In this document: piece by piece, positions 44,855 through 56,703 of the stretch
Numbering within the stretch: the stretch's first letter is position 1
How the letters are laid out: each line of letters starts with the position of its first letter
DNA from: Hetaerina americana
Lineage: Eukaryota; Arthropoda; Insecta; Odonata; Calopterygidae
Assembly (NCBI GenBank): GCA_022747635.1
Contig: JAKTNV010000005.1
Location: 86,816,969 to 86,880,968, forward strand
Length of the DNA stretch: 64,000 nt
Direction: 5' to 3'
Translations under genes and position numbers: made by a program
Notes under the pieces: generated by a model
What the model saw: the letters and a program-made list of their open reading frames with translations, nothing else
Database searches by the model: none
What the model was told of the DNA's origin: nothing

Positions 44855-45600
44855 GGTCTCTTTTACTCCTTCTTCCCGTCAATTACAATAACATCACGGT
44901 TCACAATAAAATACGCTTGTTTTCCGACTACATAGTGGTTTACTTAAATATCCATAGCCCTGAGGATACAATAGCTTTAGTAGATGATCTAATGCTATTC
45001 AACGATGGTTCGACCCTTGGAAATCGGAATTAAATTGAAAAAGTGCGTGGTGATAAATATTTGGAATAAGAGCAGATCCGTCCCGAACGCCTCCTGGAAT
45101 AGGAATACCGAAAGAGAAATTGTAGACTCGATTAAATACTTAGGGGTTATCTTAACTCACGACCTCTCCTGGGTGAAGCATATACGGGGTGTATGCGGAC
45201 AAGCTAATAAAAAATTAGGATTTATTAGAAGAATGCTGGGTTAATGTGACGACAGGGTATTTTTACGGACTTATCTTTCGCTATTTACGCCTCATACAGC
45301 ATACTCGAATGCTGCTAATATATTCAATAAGTCAGTTTGAGTGCCGAATTAGATCGCGTGCTGCGTAGAGCCGCTATATGTGTAATATGCTTCCATGATA
45401 AAGTTAAACACTCATCAAGATTATTAGACGATATAGGTTGGGAATAACTCACGGATCGAAAGTTAAACTACAGTTTAAATCTCTTGCATAAATTGGAAGG
45501 ATGTTTCTATAGCAATGATGATGATTTAAATACATTAGTAGCCCCGTCGTAATACCGTAGGAGAGATCATTAAAATAAGATTAGAGAGAAAATACTGTAG
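44855..45600 (+). pseudogene. LINE-C (CR1/Jockey-like) fragment 2, tandem with fragment 1
   Basis: Plus strand: IRLFSDYIVVYLNIHSPED (the FADD-type site reads FSDY), then the 45005-45244 ORF with DSIKYLGVILTHDLSWVKHIRG and KKLGFIRRMLG, then a 3' untranslated end with 'ccgtaggagagatcattaaa'. It begins upstream of where fragment 1 begins in family coordinates, so these are two copies head to tail. Confidence 0.8.
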
Positions 45601-45865
45601 AATAAGCTGATACAAAATTTAATTTTCCCCAAGTTTGAAAATGCATAACTGCTAACGACGGCCTTAGGAAACAAAGTCTTTCAATGTTCATTATTTTCTT
45701 TGACTCTAATTTTTTTGTTCCAATATCAAGCAACTCATCTTGCATGCATAAATAAATATTTTAACGTTAGATATCGTAGATGATGTTGTAATATGTTTTA
45801 CCATAATTCGATCTGATTACTATTTCTACTAACATTTAAGCTACACTTAATTTTCACTTTGCATC

Positions 45866-46980
45866 CTCAGTATTTCAATCCTAGGATTGGTTTACTGCAG
45901 CCCTCCATTCTACTCTATTTAATTTCAATTCCCTCAATCCTTGATCCCCTTTCTGTTTTACGCCCTTCTTAATTTGTCCAACGTACATATCTCTTGGTCT
46001 TCCTCGTGGAATCTTCCCTTCTAATTTTCCTTCTACAATATTCCCAATCGATCCCTACTTGAGGTGCTTTGTGGAGGGCACTTTGGATGAGTACACCGTC
46101 AGTCGGATGGGACGTTAAGCTGCGGACCCCTTGGCGCCTTTCGTAAAGAGTAGGCTAATGCCGACGCCGGGTTTCTCTCCACCCTTCATCCTTTCCTGTC
46201 CATCCCCTATGGCGCAAATGACCTCAGTTGTCGGTCGCCTCCCCTAAAAACAACAACAACATATTCCCAATCAATCCATTGTGCCTCAATGTGTGTCCAA
46301 TCCATCTATTTCTTCTTTGCCGTAGATTTCTCCATATGGTCCTATCCTCTTCTGCTCTTCTATATACTTCCTCGTTTCTTACTTTGTCTTTCCATTTAAT
46401 CTTCAGCATTCTCCTCCAGCACCATGTTTAAAAGGCTGATGCTCTTCGCTGGACCACTTTTCCAATTTTCCAAGTCTCGGAACCATAGAGCGCCATATGC
46501 TCCACACGAAAGTCTTGACGAGTTGTTTCCTTGTTTCCAGCCTTAGGTTATTTGAACATAGTAATTGCCTCTTCATCATGAATGCGTTATTAGCTTGGGC
46601 TATTCTTCGCTTGGTGTCGGTCGAACTTCTTCCATCCCATGTTATGCTGCTGCCCAGGTAGATGAAGGATTCCACTTGCCCTAGTTTCACCCCTCGAATG
46701 GTGATATCTGCATTCAGCTTCTCTCTTCCGCCAACAAGGATTTTAGTTTTCTTCTCGTTGATGTCCATATTATATCCCCCCAGTACTTGATCCACAGCAC
46801 TTAGAGTTGCTTGCAGGTCCTCTCGCGTTCCCGCCATTACTGCGATGTCATCTCTAAACCGGAGCATGTTGATTTCTTCTCCATTTACCTTGACTCCTTT
46901 GATACCCAATTCTTGGGTTTCTTTTATTGCCCCTTCCAGATATACGTTGAATAATGCCGGTGATAGGTTGCATCCTTGCC
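45866..46980 (-). mobile_element. LINE-B (second RTE-like family), 5'-truncated copy
   Basis: The minus-strand ORF 46403-46909 has KVNGEEINMLRFRDDIAVMA (polymerase motif FADD changed to FRDD), INEKKTKILVGGREK, LGSSITWDGRSSTDTKRRI and the C-terminal WSIW block. The 3' end continues to 45866 ('gtttactgcagccctccatt') and is split by a retroposon at 46055-46260. Truncated at 46980 against a short dispersed repeat. Confidence 0.85.
46055..46260 (+). mobile_element. Retroposon with (AAC)n tail and 17-bp target duplication
   Basis: atattcccaatcgatcc (46038-46054) recurs at 46261-46277 with one mismatch. The insert ends cccctaaaaacaacaacaac, a simple 3' tail. No ORF, so it is SINE-like or a truncated LINE end. 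Related copies at 15.2, 24.8 and 42.15 kb. Confidence 0.85.
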
Positions 46981-47085
46981 TTCACTTTGTCTACATGGTG
47001 CGAATTCACCCCCTGCCACAACCGTAGTGGTACCTTACAGGGTACGAAGTGGATGTAAATGTAGAAGGACATACTGGCACCAAGT
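46981..47085 (-). repeat. Short dispersed repeat copy
   Basis: 'tcaccccctgccacaaccgt' with 'ggtaccttacagggtacgaa' and 'gtggatgtaaatgtaga' is the inverted form of the 41.86-kb repeat. Confidence 0.6.
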
Positions 47086-48450
47086 AAGTGTCCAGATGAC
47101 GATGACGGTGGGGAGAGGCGTTAAGTCGTGGAATTCTATCAATTTCGAATGCAATACGTTATAAGAACGTAGTCGCATTCCATTCCAATGCTAAGAGGTC
47201 AGGGCATGTCTTGAAAATGAAGTCACTGCAGCCTTGTGAACTGCCTTCGAGTGGAGCAGCAAAGAAGTGCGCGCACTTTAGAATTCTATTATTTTGTACC
47301 TGTGCGCGCGCAGAAAATGCCGAAACACGCCATATTGTTTTCCTGGTTTTATTAAAAATTTGTTATCGTTGCTATGGATACAGTTAGGAGAACAGATAAA
47401 GAAATAAAGATTTGATTCAGACGAAACGAACTGTCAAGCTTTCACGAAAAAGAAGGAAACGGATTTTTGGAAGAAACTATGGATTAGAAACACACACGCT
47501 TTGTTTATTTTGTTTATCTTCCTCGTAAGATGGTCTAAAAATGTCCTCATTTTTCTTTCACAACACAAAAGCATCGTAATCTTTGCTCATCCTTTTGCCT
47601 CGGAAATCCAAGTTTCGGGTGCTTGTGTTGAAAATTACAGGTATTATGTACGTAATCTCAACGTATGTCAGTGTATTTAAATACATAGAGGGGTTTCGGA
47701 GTGATGGTAGAAGTATTTTGGTAATATGGGCTTGATATCGTTCGGGCACCAAATAGAAGGAAGCATTGGACTGAAGCGAAAGAACGGGCAAGGTTCTCTC
47801 TCTCTCTCTCTCTTTGCCTGCTTATCCATATCACAGCCCCATGATGGAGGGGAGGGGAGAGTAATGGCGTGTTATCACGACCGCGTGGCCTCCAGCAGCC
47901 TACCCGCCCACTCACCTTGGAGGGAGAGACGCCTTAACGCAGAGAAAGTGAATCATCTTCATAAGGGACTGTCGTCCTATTAATTACGTAAGTCTCTGGT
48001 GGGAAGGGGGGGGGTATGGATACGTGCCATTCATTGCTCTTCCTTACTCAAGGTAGGTGGGGGGGGGGGTTCATGATGAGTCTTACGCAAGGCTATTTAT
48101 GCCATTATTTCAGTCATCATTTATTATATTGAGAATTGATAACCCGATAACCAAAGAAGATGTGTATTGTACAGATACTAATTACACAACTGAGTCAGAT
48201 GCATTGATGCATTCATTGACCCGGTGAAGGAGTTTCGAATTGGTTGGTTCACTTCACTCATATGCGTTCATATCCCGATGAATTGAAGAAACGTAAATGT
48301 CTCGTCTTTCGCGGTATTACGTTTAGGCAAAAACGTAATTGTAACTCGTCATTAAGTTTGTTTAAAAAATGAATTCGTCAAAATGTAAATGCGCTTTTCT
48401 TTTTTTTAAATCAAAGGATACGGACATGTGAGACTTTAAATTTAAAAATA
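47086..48450. other. Unassigned, with simple repeats
   Basis: (TC)n at about 47793-47815; G-rich runs at 48006-48014 and 48058-48069. No gene recognised. Confidence 0.4.
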
Positions 48451-48453
48451 TCG

Positions 48454-48610
48454 ATTGCTTTGACCGGGGTTCGAACCCGAATCGATTTGAGTTCCAGGCG
48501 GGGACTTTTGGGACGGTCAAGTTCCCCCGGGCGTCCTCTTTTTTAACTATGACGGAAGTCCTGGGATTCAGGGTTCGAATCCCGGTCGAAGCGAATGATT
48601 TTTTTTCGCA
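48454..48610 (+). repeat. Repeat with two B-box-like motifs
   Basis: 'ggggttcgaacccg' near 48477 and 'cagggttcgaatcccggtc' near 48571, both in plus orientation, about 90 bp apart. The second runs into 'gaagcgaatgatttttt', the same context as at 24.6 kb. Confidence 0.55.
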
Positions 48611-48965
48611 GTGAAACTATCCTTTAACCTGTCTTCAAGCAATGTTCTCAATCACTCCAATTAATAACTGAGTATAGCATAAGTTTTGACGTTTTTTTTT
48701 TTAAATATCTACATGTGCGTTATGCAGGGAATATGCTTATGGGCTCGATTTTCTCGTAGAACCCAGTAGTCTCAGCTTAGAGTTTGGGTTGATGAGCAAG
48801 CTATGGAGCTTAAAATTTTTGCAAAGCTATTTACCATTAACTGTCATTAAGTAGATGAATAAACAACCCAAATATATAAACACTTTTGTGTATTATGGGA
48901 CAAAATATATCATAAACACGCTCTAATAATACATATATGAATACATTTTTTTAACCCTTCACGTA
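48611..48965. other. Nothing recognised
   Basis: AT-rich. Confidence 0.4.
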
Positions 48966-49873
48966 CGAGGTCTGTAAATTAAGTAATGAGGCTGATTTTT
49001 TAAATAATGTTTTCATTCAAATAGAATTACAATTTTATATTGTCACCCTCAAAATAACTTTCTTCTGAAGCCACACCGCGCTGGAGATCCGTTCTTCCAC
49101 TCCTCATAGCAGTGCTGGAACTCCGACCCTGCTGGAATAGTCTTCAGCTGGTCGGTTACAGCCGTTTGAATGTTTTCTTCGACTGCCCCACCAAAATGAG
49201 TTCCCGTGAGGTGATTTTTCAACTTTGGGAAGAGAAAAAAGTCACAATGACTCAAGTCAGGCGAATAAGGAAGCTGAGGAGACACAGGAATGTTTTCACT
49301 GGTTCTTTGGTCTTGCGAAAGGTTTTTTGGAACCAATTTTGCGCAGATTTTTCTCATCCCCAATTCATTGGTCAAAATCTGATGAACGGTGGTGTGAGTC
49401 CAATTCAACTCTTCCTCGATCCTTCTGACTGTCAACCGACGATCTGAACGCACAAGATCCCGGAATCTGTCGACATTTTCATCGGTTCTTGAAGATGAAG
49501 GCCTTCCCCTTCATGGTTCATCTCCGATCGACTCTCTTCCTTCTGAAAATGCCTTAAACCACCGAAAAACCTAAGATCTCCTTAGGCCTTCTGAAGTTCA
49601 GCAAGAGTTTCCGTTGCACTGTGCCCAAGTCTGAAGCAAAATCTGATCGATGACACCGTTGCTCGAAATTGATGTCACTCTTTTTTAGAACACAATAGAA
49701 AAAACTGTTTCACAAATATAATCGCTACGGACAACCAAATGACTCGAGCGAGTTCAAACCCGTACTGAAGACGGACCATATGTTCCCCTGCAAACTCATC
49801 CAAGCCCAGAGCCTCCAGTGTTGCCAGATCGAACGCTACGTTGCCAGTCTCATTACTTAATTTACAGACCTCT
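48966..49873 (-). mobile_element. Mariner element, internally deleted (family M6)
   Basis: Ends cgaggtctgtaaattaag and its near inverse, TA on both sides. On the minus strand a decayed first helix-turn-helix lies near 49.5-49.65 kb, then ORF 49049-49453 reads LTVRRIEEELNWTHTTVHQI and MRKICAKLVPKNLSQDQ, then jumps by deletion to LPYSPDLSHCDFFLFPKLK (third catalytic Asp) and the C-terminus. The first two catalytic Asps are missing. Confidence 0.92.
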
Positions 49874-50590
49874 TATGAGTGTATATTTTTTTATCGACAG
49901 TGATTAATGTGTTAACTGGTATGGCTTTTTATGCTAAGATATTGTTAATTATTTCATCTAACCCTTATTTGACAGTTCTCACTGAGCGCTAATCTCGCGC
50001 GTCTAGAAGTAAAGTATTATAAACCTACTGCAGGTTTATTTTGTAAAAAACAACTATCGCCATTAATTTAATCATTCCACATATTTATTGTTGACTATCA
50101 TTTGCAACATTTATTTTTGATATTGCATTCCTGGTGTTAATTCAACCATTACCAAGCGCCCTAGCGGTGACTGTCAGGGTACCATGAAGGTGCAGGCATT
50201 TTTTAGCGATTCAAGCAACTTCAATCCAACTCAAAACAGCTGTTGGGATTTTTATTAGGTCACTATGGACGATGGATAACATAATTATCATTTCAATTAT
50301 TTTCTGCTAAAATGTTACGTTGCAATGCCTTCTTCCCTCAACACACCGTGGAGTGAAATGTCGCCATTATAGACTTCAAAATCTGATGCCTTCGAGGAAA
50401 AACACTTTTGCGGCACATGGTTACTTGCCTCACACATTCTTCGAATTCACGTAATTGTAAAAATTACTGCGCACACGAGGTGTTTCGTTACTCTTAAATC
50501 CTAGATGGACATAACCGGGCATGCTTTCCTTTAGAGCATTAATTGTTGGTTGTAGTTGACCGTTAACGGAAACCTGAGGAAATCAGATGT
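49874..50590. other. Nothing recognised
   Basis: AT-rich sequence. Confidence 0.4.
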
Positions 50591-50870
50591 TTGGAAGTGT
50601 TCACTATCCCTGTATTAAACTGCCGCCGAATGCGGAGCGGTTGCATTGGAGGGGAAGGAGAGAGGGGAGGGAGACGCGCACGTGGTTCAAACAACAATCT
50701 GCGTTGTTCACTCCACGGGAGAGGCCGGATGGTTTGGGGTCGGTGTGCCAGTAGGAAGGGGCGGGGGAGTTTGAGGGAAAGAGGGACAAGGGGAGGGAGG
50801 TGCTCCCACACGGTCACGTCAGTTCCAGCTAATTTCGCGACGCGCGAATCGACCAAAAGTCAACGCCAAG
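50591..50870. promoter_or_regulatory. GC-rich, CpG-containing patch, possible promoter
   Basis: Purine-skewed GC-rich sequence with GGGGCGGGGG near 50758, CACGTCA near 50814 (CRE-like) and CGCGACGCGCG near 50837. Sharp contrast with flanks. No start codon or exon can be assigned. Confidence 0.3.
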
Positions 50871-51195
50871 TGCGCTGTGCAATAGATTTACGTTTGATGA
50901 ATTGCCAGCCTTAATGTAAAATAAGTAATTGGGTAAAATTTATTACATATTATTTCATGAACAGTGTATGTACACTCTTGCTGATTTGCGGGGCTCCATT
51001 GCTAATCAGACATATGCAATGTCCCCACACTTAATCGCAAATATTTTCCTCTTCCACTGCTGCGAGTGTTCTCATTTCGTTCGTCGGATGACCTCTCGCG
51101 ATCGTATAAGTGACTAAAAATAACCAAGTAAACATTTGTTCAATTCCTCTAAATGTTCTTGCTTTATTCTTGGCGCACCCCTTAAAGTAGGGGAC
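50871..51195. other. Nothing recognised
   Basis: Unassigned. Confidence 0.35.
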
Positions 51196-51395
51196 GAAGT
51201 AGTCTATTGAGTAGAGCGTTAGACCACTGACCGGAGGGTCCGGGTTCGATTCCAGCACACATCTGGACGCCCTAAGCTTCCGAACGGTGTGATTTTTCGG
51301 CTACGAAATCTTCTCGTGTAACCATAGGCGGGCCAGGGAAAGGATCTGCCCCCCACCACACCCTGATGCGTGTGCAAGTCGTATATAGTTCGGTA
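51196..51395 (+). mobile_element. tRNA-derived SINE, plus-strand copy
   Basis: Head 'tagtctattgagtagagcgt' (A-box region), 'gggttcgattccagcac' (B box), body with 'gtgatttttcgg' and 'ggccagggaaagg', ending at 'accctgatgcgtgtg'. The only plus-oriented copy. Confidence 0.85.
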
Positions 51396-52030
51396 TTGAC
51401 TGAGCTCTATTCTCATCAATCAAAAACAAATCTTTAGGTTGATAATTGTGGTTGTTATCTCCAGTATCGGATCGCATAACCCATGTCACACGCAAAAATC
51501 CCTTTGGATGCCTATACTATGGGCTGTTATTATATTAGTTAATGTTTTAGAGGGAAAATATGTGGATTATGACGTTTGATAAAGTTTCCTTAAGGGAGTT
51601 GTGGCCAAGAGGTTTCGTTAAGTTGGGTTAATTATTGCAGCCATTCTTTGTGAAGAATTACAATCATCATCGACCATGGAGGAAAAAGTTGTAAAAGTGC
51701 ACCCGATTGCAACTGTTGCTTCAGAACTATTTGAGTGTTTATCAGTTCGTAAAAAGTTTCGAATTAATAATTTCATTTCACTCCAACTAAAATACCACGA
51801 AAAGAAGAAACATTTGTTCTTTCGGGTAATGGACATTCATCAAAGCACGCATGATAATACCCTGATTAGTTAACGTAGGCAAAACAAATTCGGACGAACT
51901 AAACCGAGTTTATTATCTTGGTATATTGGTGGAATACCGTGGACGTGCGAGTGGTTGATGTTCATTTTTATTAATGCTCCCTATGAAATATACCCGAGAA
52001 CTTCTGAATAGGGTAAAATTAACACCTTTA
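51396..52030. other. Nothing recognised
   Basis: A 65-codon ORF at 51676-51873 (MEEKVVKVHPIATVASELFE...) is the only one of note; no known family. Confidence 0.35.
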
Positions 52031-52050
52031 ATGTATATACACACACACAC

Positions 52051-52084
<34 letters not shown>
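52031..52084. repeat. (CA)n/(TA)n microsatellite
   Basis: CA, CATA and TA runs next to a LINE-A tail. Confidence 0.9.
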
Positions 52085-52087
<3 letters not shown>

Positions 52088-53025
52088 TAGGTAATTACCA
52101 GTTATGGTAGTTTTTGGATGGGCACAGCTACTTAATAAGGATTTTGTGACTTCTAAAAAAACACAAAAACAAGCATCCTACTTTACATCAGGTCCATACC
52201 ACATCTATTCACCTCTGAGTACTTTTTCCCCCCTTCATTCCGCCCAACATCCCTATCCTGTTCCTTCCCCCTCCTCGTTTCCCTAACATTCTCCCCTCTA
52301 TTACATTCTTCAACATCCCACTGCCAGTCAATACCCCCTTCATCCACTTTTCCTGCCTCCACTAGATTTCTCCCAACAAACTCCCCTCTCAAACCCCTCT
52401 CTTCGCCCACCATACCAAGTACTTCCTCATTTGTTTTCTTCTCTGTCCATTTCACCTTCTCCATTCTTCTCCACACCCACATTTCAAAAGCCTCCAGTCT
52501 ACGTCTATCCTCCTGCTTCAATGACCACGTTTCCGCGCCGTACATAGCTACGCTCCATATCAAAGTTTTTACGAGTCTTTTCTTAACATCCTTACTCAAC
52601 GTCCCTGTCATCAACTCCCTCCTCCTTGTGAAAGCCTCTTTGTCTAGCGCAATTCTTCTCTTTACGTCCTTACTACTTTGACCGTGTTGGTCCAAAACAC
52701 TACCGAGATACGTAAACTGTTCTACCTGCTCTAGTTTTTGCCCTCCTATTTTAATGTTAAGCTTAGCCTTTTTCATTCTAGAAAATCGTATCATCTTTGT
52801 TTTATTAATATTGATTCTCATCCCATACCTGTCGCACTGAATTTCCAATTCACTAAGCAATGCTTGCAGCCCCTTGGCTGACTAACAAACTAAAGCTTGG
52901 TCATCAGCAAACCTAACTAATTTTATAAATTCCCCGCCCACTTTCATTCCTACCTCCAGTTCTTCCGATCCCTCTTTAATAATTTCCTCTGGTTGTATAA
53001 TAAATACCTCCTGGTTGTATTCTAT
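52085..53025 (-). mobile_element. LINE-A copy, 5'-truncated with internal deletion
   Basis: 3' tail at 52088-52180, then an open 225-codon ORF (52183-52860) with INKTKMIRFSRMKKAKLNIK, EQFTYLGSVLDQHGQSSKD, MYGAETWSLKQEDRRRLEAF and WTEKKTNEEVLGMVGEERG. Beyond 52990 it jumps from the 'atttcctctg' position to 'aaatacctcctggttgta', deleting about 225 bp relative to the 53-kb copy. Confidence 0.92.
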
Positions 53026-53037
53026 ATATATATTCTG

Positions 53038-53040
<3 letters not shown>

Positions 53041-53105
<65 letters not shown>
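53041..53105. repeat. (TA)n microsatellite
   Basis: TA run, then poly-T, abutting the 3' end of the near-complete LINE-A. Confidence 0.95.
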
Positions 53106-53113
<8 letters not shown>

Positions 53114-53212
53114 TTTAAGGTAATTACCGGTTAAGGTAGGTTTTTGGATGGACACAACTACCAAACAAATATTTTATTACTCCTAACAAAACACAAAATC
53201 CATCATCCTACT

Positions 53213-54911
53213 CTATATCAGGTCCCTCTTCATCTCTGAGTACTTTCTTCCTCCCTTCATCCCGTCCAACATCCCTATCCTGTTCCTTCCCTTTCCTCTT
53301 TTGCCCAACATTCTACCCTCTATCACAGTCTTCAACATCCCACTGCCGGTCAATACCCCCTTCATCCACTTTTCCTGCCTCCACATGATTTCTCCCAACA
53401 AACCCCTCTCTTCGCCCACCATACCAAGTACTTCCTCATTTGTTTTCTTCTCTGTCTATTTCACCTTCTCCATTCTTCTCCACACCCACATTTCAAAAGC
53501 CTCCAATCTACGTCTATCCTCCTGCTTCAATGACCACGTTTCCGCACCGTACATAGCTACGCTCCATATCAAAGTTTTTACGAGTCTTTTCTTAACATCC
53601 TTACTCAGAGTCCCCGTCATCAACTCCCTCCTCCTCGTGAAAGCCTCTTTGCCTAGCGCAATTCTTCTCCTTACGTCCCTACTACTTTGACCGCGTTGGT
53701 CCAAAACACTACCGAGATACGTAAACTGCTCTACCTGCTCTAGTTTTTGCCCTCCTATTTTAATGTTAAGCTTGGCCTTTTTCTTTCTAGAAAATCGCAT
53801 AACCTTTGTTTTCTTAATATTGATTCTCATCCCATTGCTGTCGCACTGAATTTCCAATTCACTCAGCAATGCTTGCAGCCCCTTGGCTGACTGACAAACT
53901 AAAGCTTGGTCATCAGCAAACCTAACTGATTTTACGAATTCACCGCCCACTTTCATTCCTACCTCGAGTTCTTCCCATGCCTCTTTAATCATTTCCTCTG
54001 CATACAGGTTGAACAGCAACGGTGATAATGGGCAACCCTGCCTTACACCCCTTCCTAACACTGCCCATCCTGACTCCCCGTTTCCCACCCGCACCTGAGC
54101 AGTCTGAGACATGTACAGGTTGCGGATTAGCCTCCTTTCCCTCCAATCTATTCCTATTTTCTGCAATATACTCATTAGTTTTTCCCAATTCACCCTATCA
54201 AACGCTTTTTCGAAATCTACGAAACAGGCAAATACCTCCTGGTTGTGTTCTATATTCCTCTCGATTAATAATCTCATTACTGCAATGGCATCACGCATAC
54301 CTCTCCCCTTCCTAAACCCAAACTGGTCATCCCCTAAGTAATAATTTGCCCTACTCTCTACCCTTTTGTTAATGATCCTGAGAACAACTTTAGCTGCGTG
54401 GGATATTAAACTTATCGTCCTGTAGTCCTCACATGATGTAGCCTTTACCTTTTTTGGAATAGGAACTAAAACTGATCTCACATAGTCTTCCGGCCAGATT
54501 CCTTCCTCATAGATACTACGAATCAACCCAAATAGTCTCTTCCTCCCACATTTGCCGAAACATTTCAATAGTTCCGCCGGAACGTTTAGCCACCCCCTCG
54601 GCCTTATTTAGCTTCATCTCCCTTAATGCCCGTTCTATCTCCTCGTCGAGTATGCCTGGACCTAAGCTATCTTTCTCTACGTCATGTTCCTTTTCTATGT
54701 CTAATTTTGTTGGTCTGAGTTCTTTACCATACAGTTCTTCTATATACTCCTTCCATCTCTCTTGGATCTTTCCTGCGTCAACTATTATCCTACCCGCGTT
54801 ATCTCCAACTGTTAGCATAGATCTCCCTTTCTTACTTCCCGATAAAGATTTAACTCTGCTGTACAGCGCACCAATTTCACCCTTCCCCTGCAAACTTGTC
54901 CATATCCTCAC
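53213..54911 (-). pseudogene. LINE-A reverse transcriptase and C-terminal domain
   Basis: Copies element RNA into DNA at the nicked target. An upstream piece (54516-54911) ends LREMKLNKAEGVA and then shifts frame into the 370-codon ORF (53456-54568). That ORF has VLVPIPKKVKATSCEDYRTI, DDQFGFRKGRGMRDAI, CFVDFEKAFDRVNW, RQGCPLSPLLFNLYAEE and VRFADDQAL; the FADD pair is the catalytic centre. Then come INIKKTKVMRFSRKK, FTYLGSVLDQ and MYGAETWSLKQEDRR. TAG at 53456-53458 replaces the Trp codon seen in the 52-kb copy (KVKWTEKK); the same frame then runs on to 53213. Confidence 0.92.
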
Positions 54912-56002
54912 ACTGCGTCTTCCACCATGCTTCCCTTGTCCTATTTGCTGCCCGCCTCAATTTATTGTATAACTCTTTGTATTTCAATTTACCTATCTCT
55001 GTATTTATATTCTTTCATTCTCACCTCTCATCCATCTTTGTAATCATCTCATCCGTGATCCATGGTTTCCTAGCCCTTTACGCGTTAACGGTTCCAATAG
55101 TGTCCTTTGCGGCTTTAGATAACCCTTTCTTGATACTTTCCCATTTTTTCTTCGATAGTATGGAGCTCTTTGCCATCCCCAATTTTTTTCTACAGACTGT
55201 CGGTGCTCCTTCATTTTCAAGCGATTTATGCTACTACATTCCATTTTCTAACCCGCCGGCCCTGCTTTATCTTTTTGAAACGGATGCTGCATTTCAAAGC
55301 AACTAAATTGTGGTCAGAGTCCGCATCTGCTCCCGGGAAGCTGTGCGAATTTATAACACTGTTCCTAAACCTGTGTCTAACAAGAATATAATCTAGCTGA
55401 TACCTTTCTGAGTCACCTGGTATTTTCCATGTTTACCTGCGTCTTTTGTGTTGTCAATACCAAGTGTTGGTGATGACTAACCCCTGTCTCCTGCAGAACT
55501 CAACTGCTTTCTCCCCGCTATCCTTCCATCTCACCTCGCGTAGACCTAAAATATCTATTTTTCCCCTATCCATCTCTCGCTTAATATCCTCTAGTTTCCC
55601 TGTCCTCATCATTGTCCTAACATTCCACGTTCCTATTCTAACTAACTTGGTCTTCTTCTCCTGCGTCTTCTGTCCTGTTGCTGCCGGTTTTCCCTTGCAA
55701 GGGTTTTGTGGGATGACGACCGCGGAAGCCTTGCCTCCCCCGCTGCCGGGCACGACACACAGCCGATTGGGCCGAGCCCCGTGGTTGCCAGGACTCAAAA
55801 TATCTCTATTGTCCATCATATTTTTCTGGGAATGATAATTGAGGTGGTTTCCCGTTGCCTTCCTCAATAGTGTTTTTAACGTGACACCATCACTTACTGG
55901 GCGCCCCACTGGGGTCAGACGCCATTGCAGCCGCCTCACAGAGGAACAGACGCTGCGTGGACTACCTTCCGTCTTACTCCTAGCCTTCGACCTATCTGGC
56001 AT
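54912..56002 (-). pseudogene. LINE-A N-terminal region and AP endonuclease
   Basis: Nicks the target DNA to prime reverse transcription. Open from 56002 to 55454: MPDRSKARSKTEGSPRS, a long basic extension, then RIGTWNVRTMMRTGKL and KIDILGLREVRWKDSGE, the first two endonuclease blocks (the catalytic Glu lies in LREVRW). Below 55454 the frame is broken, but YSC*TQV, FAQLPGSRCGL*PQF and related pieces follow the later endonuclease blocks (decayed SDHxLV). ORF 55044-55244 is part of the linker. Confidence 0.85.
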
Positions 56003-56105
56003 GGGTGACCCTACCTGGAGTAATCATTATTAGTCCCGCCAGCAAAGCTCTAGGGGTCATCGGAACGCACAAGCCCTTCCACCTCGTCAAGGTTGTAGTC
56101 CGGGG

Positions 56106-56111
<6 letters not shown>

Positions 56112-56190
<79 letters not shown>
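56112..56190. repeat. (TA)n microsatellite
   Basis: About 39 uninterrupted TA units directly at the 5' end of LINE-A. Confidence 0.97.
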
Positions 56191-56191
<1 letters not shown>

Positions 56192-56425
56192 CGTATGTGT
56201 GGGTGCGTGCGCCACCACGCATATCCTTTTCTGGGATTTCATGCGGGTGTTTTATTTTCCCTCCCCCTTTCCCCTTAAAAACCCTCCCCTTATTCGTTAC
56301 CCATTCCAACTCGTGCTTGCTCCCCTGCCGCAACACTTTTCTTTGGATCGAGGGTTTTTTTTACAGATACTAATATATTTTCTGTTTTTGTATCGTTAGG
56401 TTCCAGCTTGATATATTTATTATAA
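56191..56425. other. Unassigned
   Basis: Pyrimidine-rich sequence between (TA)n and a SINE. Confidence 0.35.
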
Positions 56426-56427
56426 AA

Positions 56428-56703
56428 AACCATAAACACAGTAATCAACCCGAAGGTTGGTTTGGTAGGTGATGTTTAATAGTTCACCCAGTATAAGCCC
56501 GACGGCGTGTGAAATTCACACATCAGAGTAGGGGGGCCAGTTCCTTTCCCTGTGCCGGTTATGGTTTCCCAGGAAGATCTGTTACCCGAAAAATCACATA
56601 GCTTGGGTGGAGCTGAAGGTGCCCAGAGTGCCTTGCCAGGGAATGAACCCGGGACCCTCCGGTCAGTAGTCCAACGCTCTACCCCCTGGACCACCGCGAC
56701 CCA
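56428..56703 (-). mobile_element. tRNA-derived SINE, full-length copy
   Basis: Minus strand head 'gtgggtcgcggtggtccagg', A box TGGTCCAGGGGG, B box GGTTCATTCCC (one base lost from GGTTCGATTCC), body and distal 'aaccaaccttcgggttg' tail ending in 'tatggtttttt'. Length matches the 22.6-kb copy. Confidence 0.9.

Larger units (their letters stand above)
53106..56111 (-). mobile_element. LINE-A, near-complete RTE-like retrotransposon
   Basis: About 3.0 kb on the minus strand: a 5' leader (56111-56003), an N-terminal extension and endonuclease (56002 to about 55000), a linker, reverse transcriptase (about 54900-53460), C-terminal domain and 3' tail (53213-53106). Both ends abut (TA)n tracts (53041-53105 and 56112-56190). 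Several stops and frameshifts make it inactive. Best reference for the family in this window. Confidence 0.93.
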
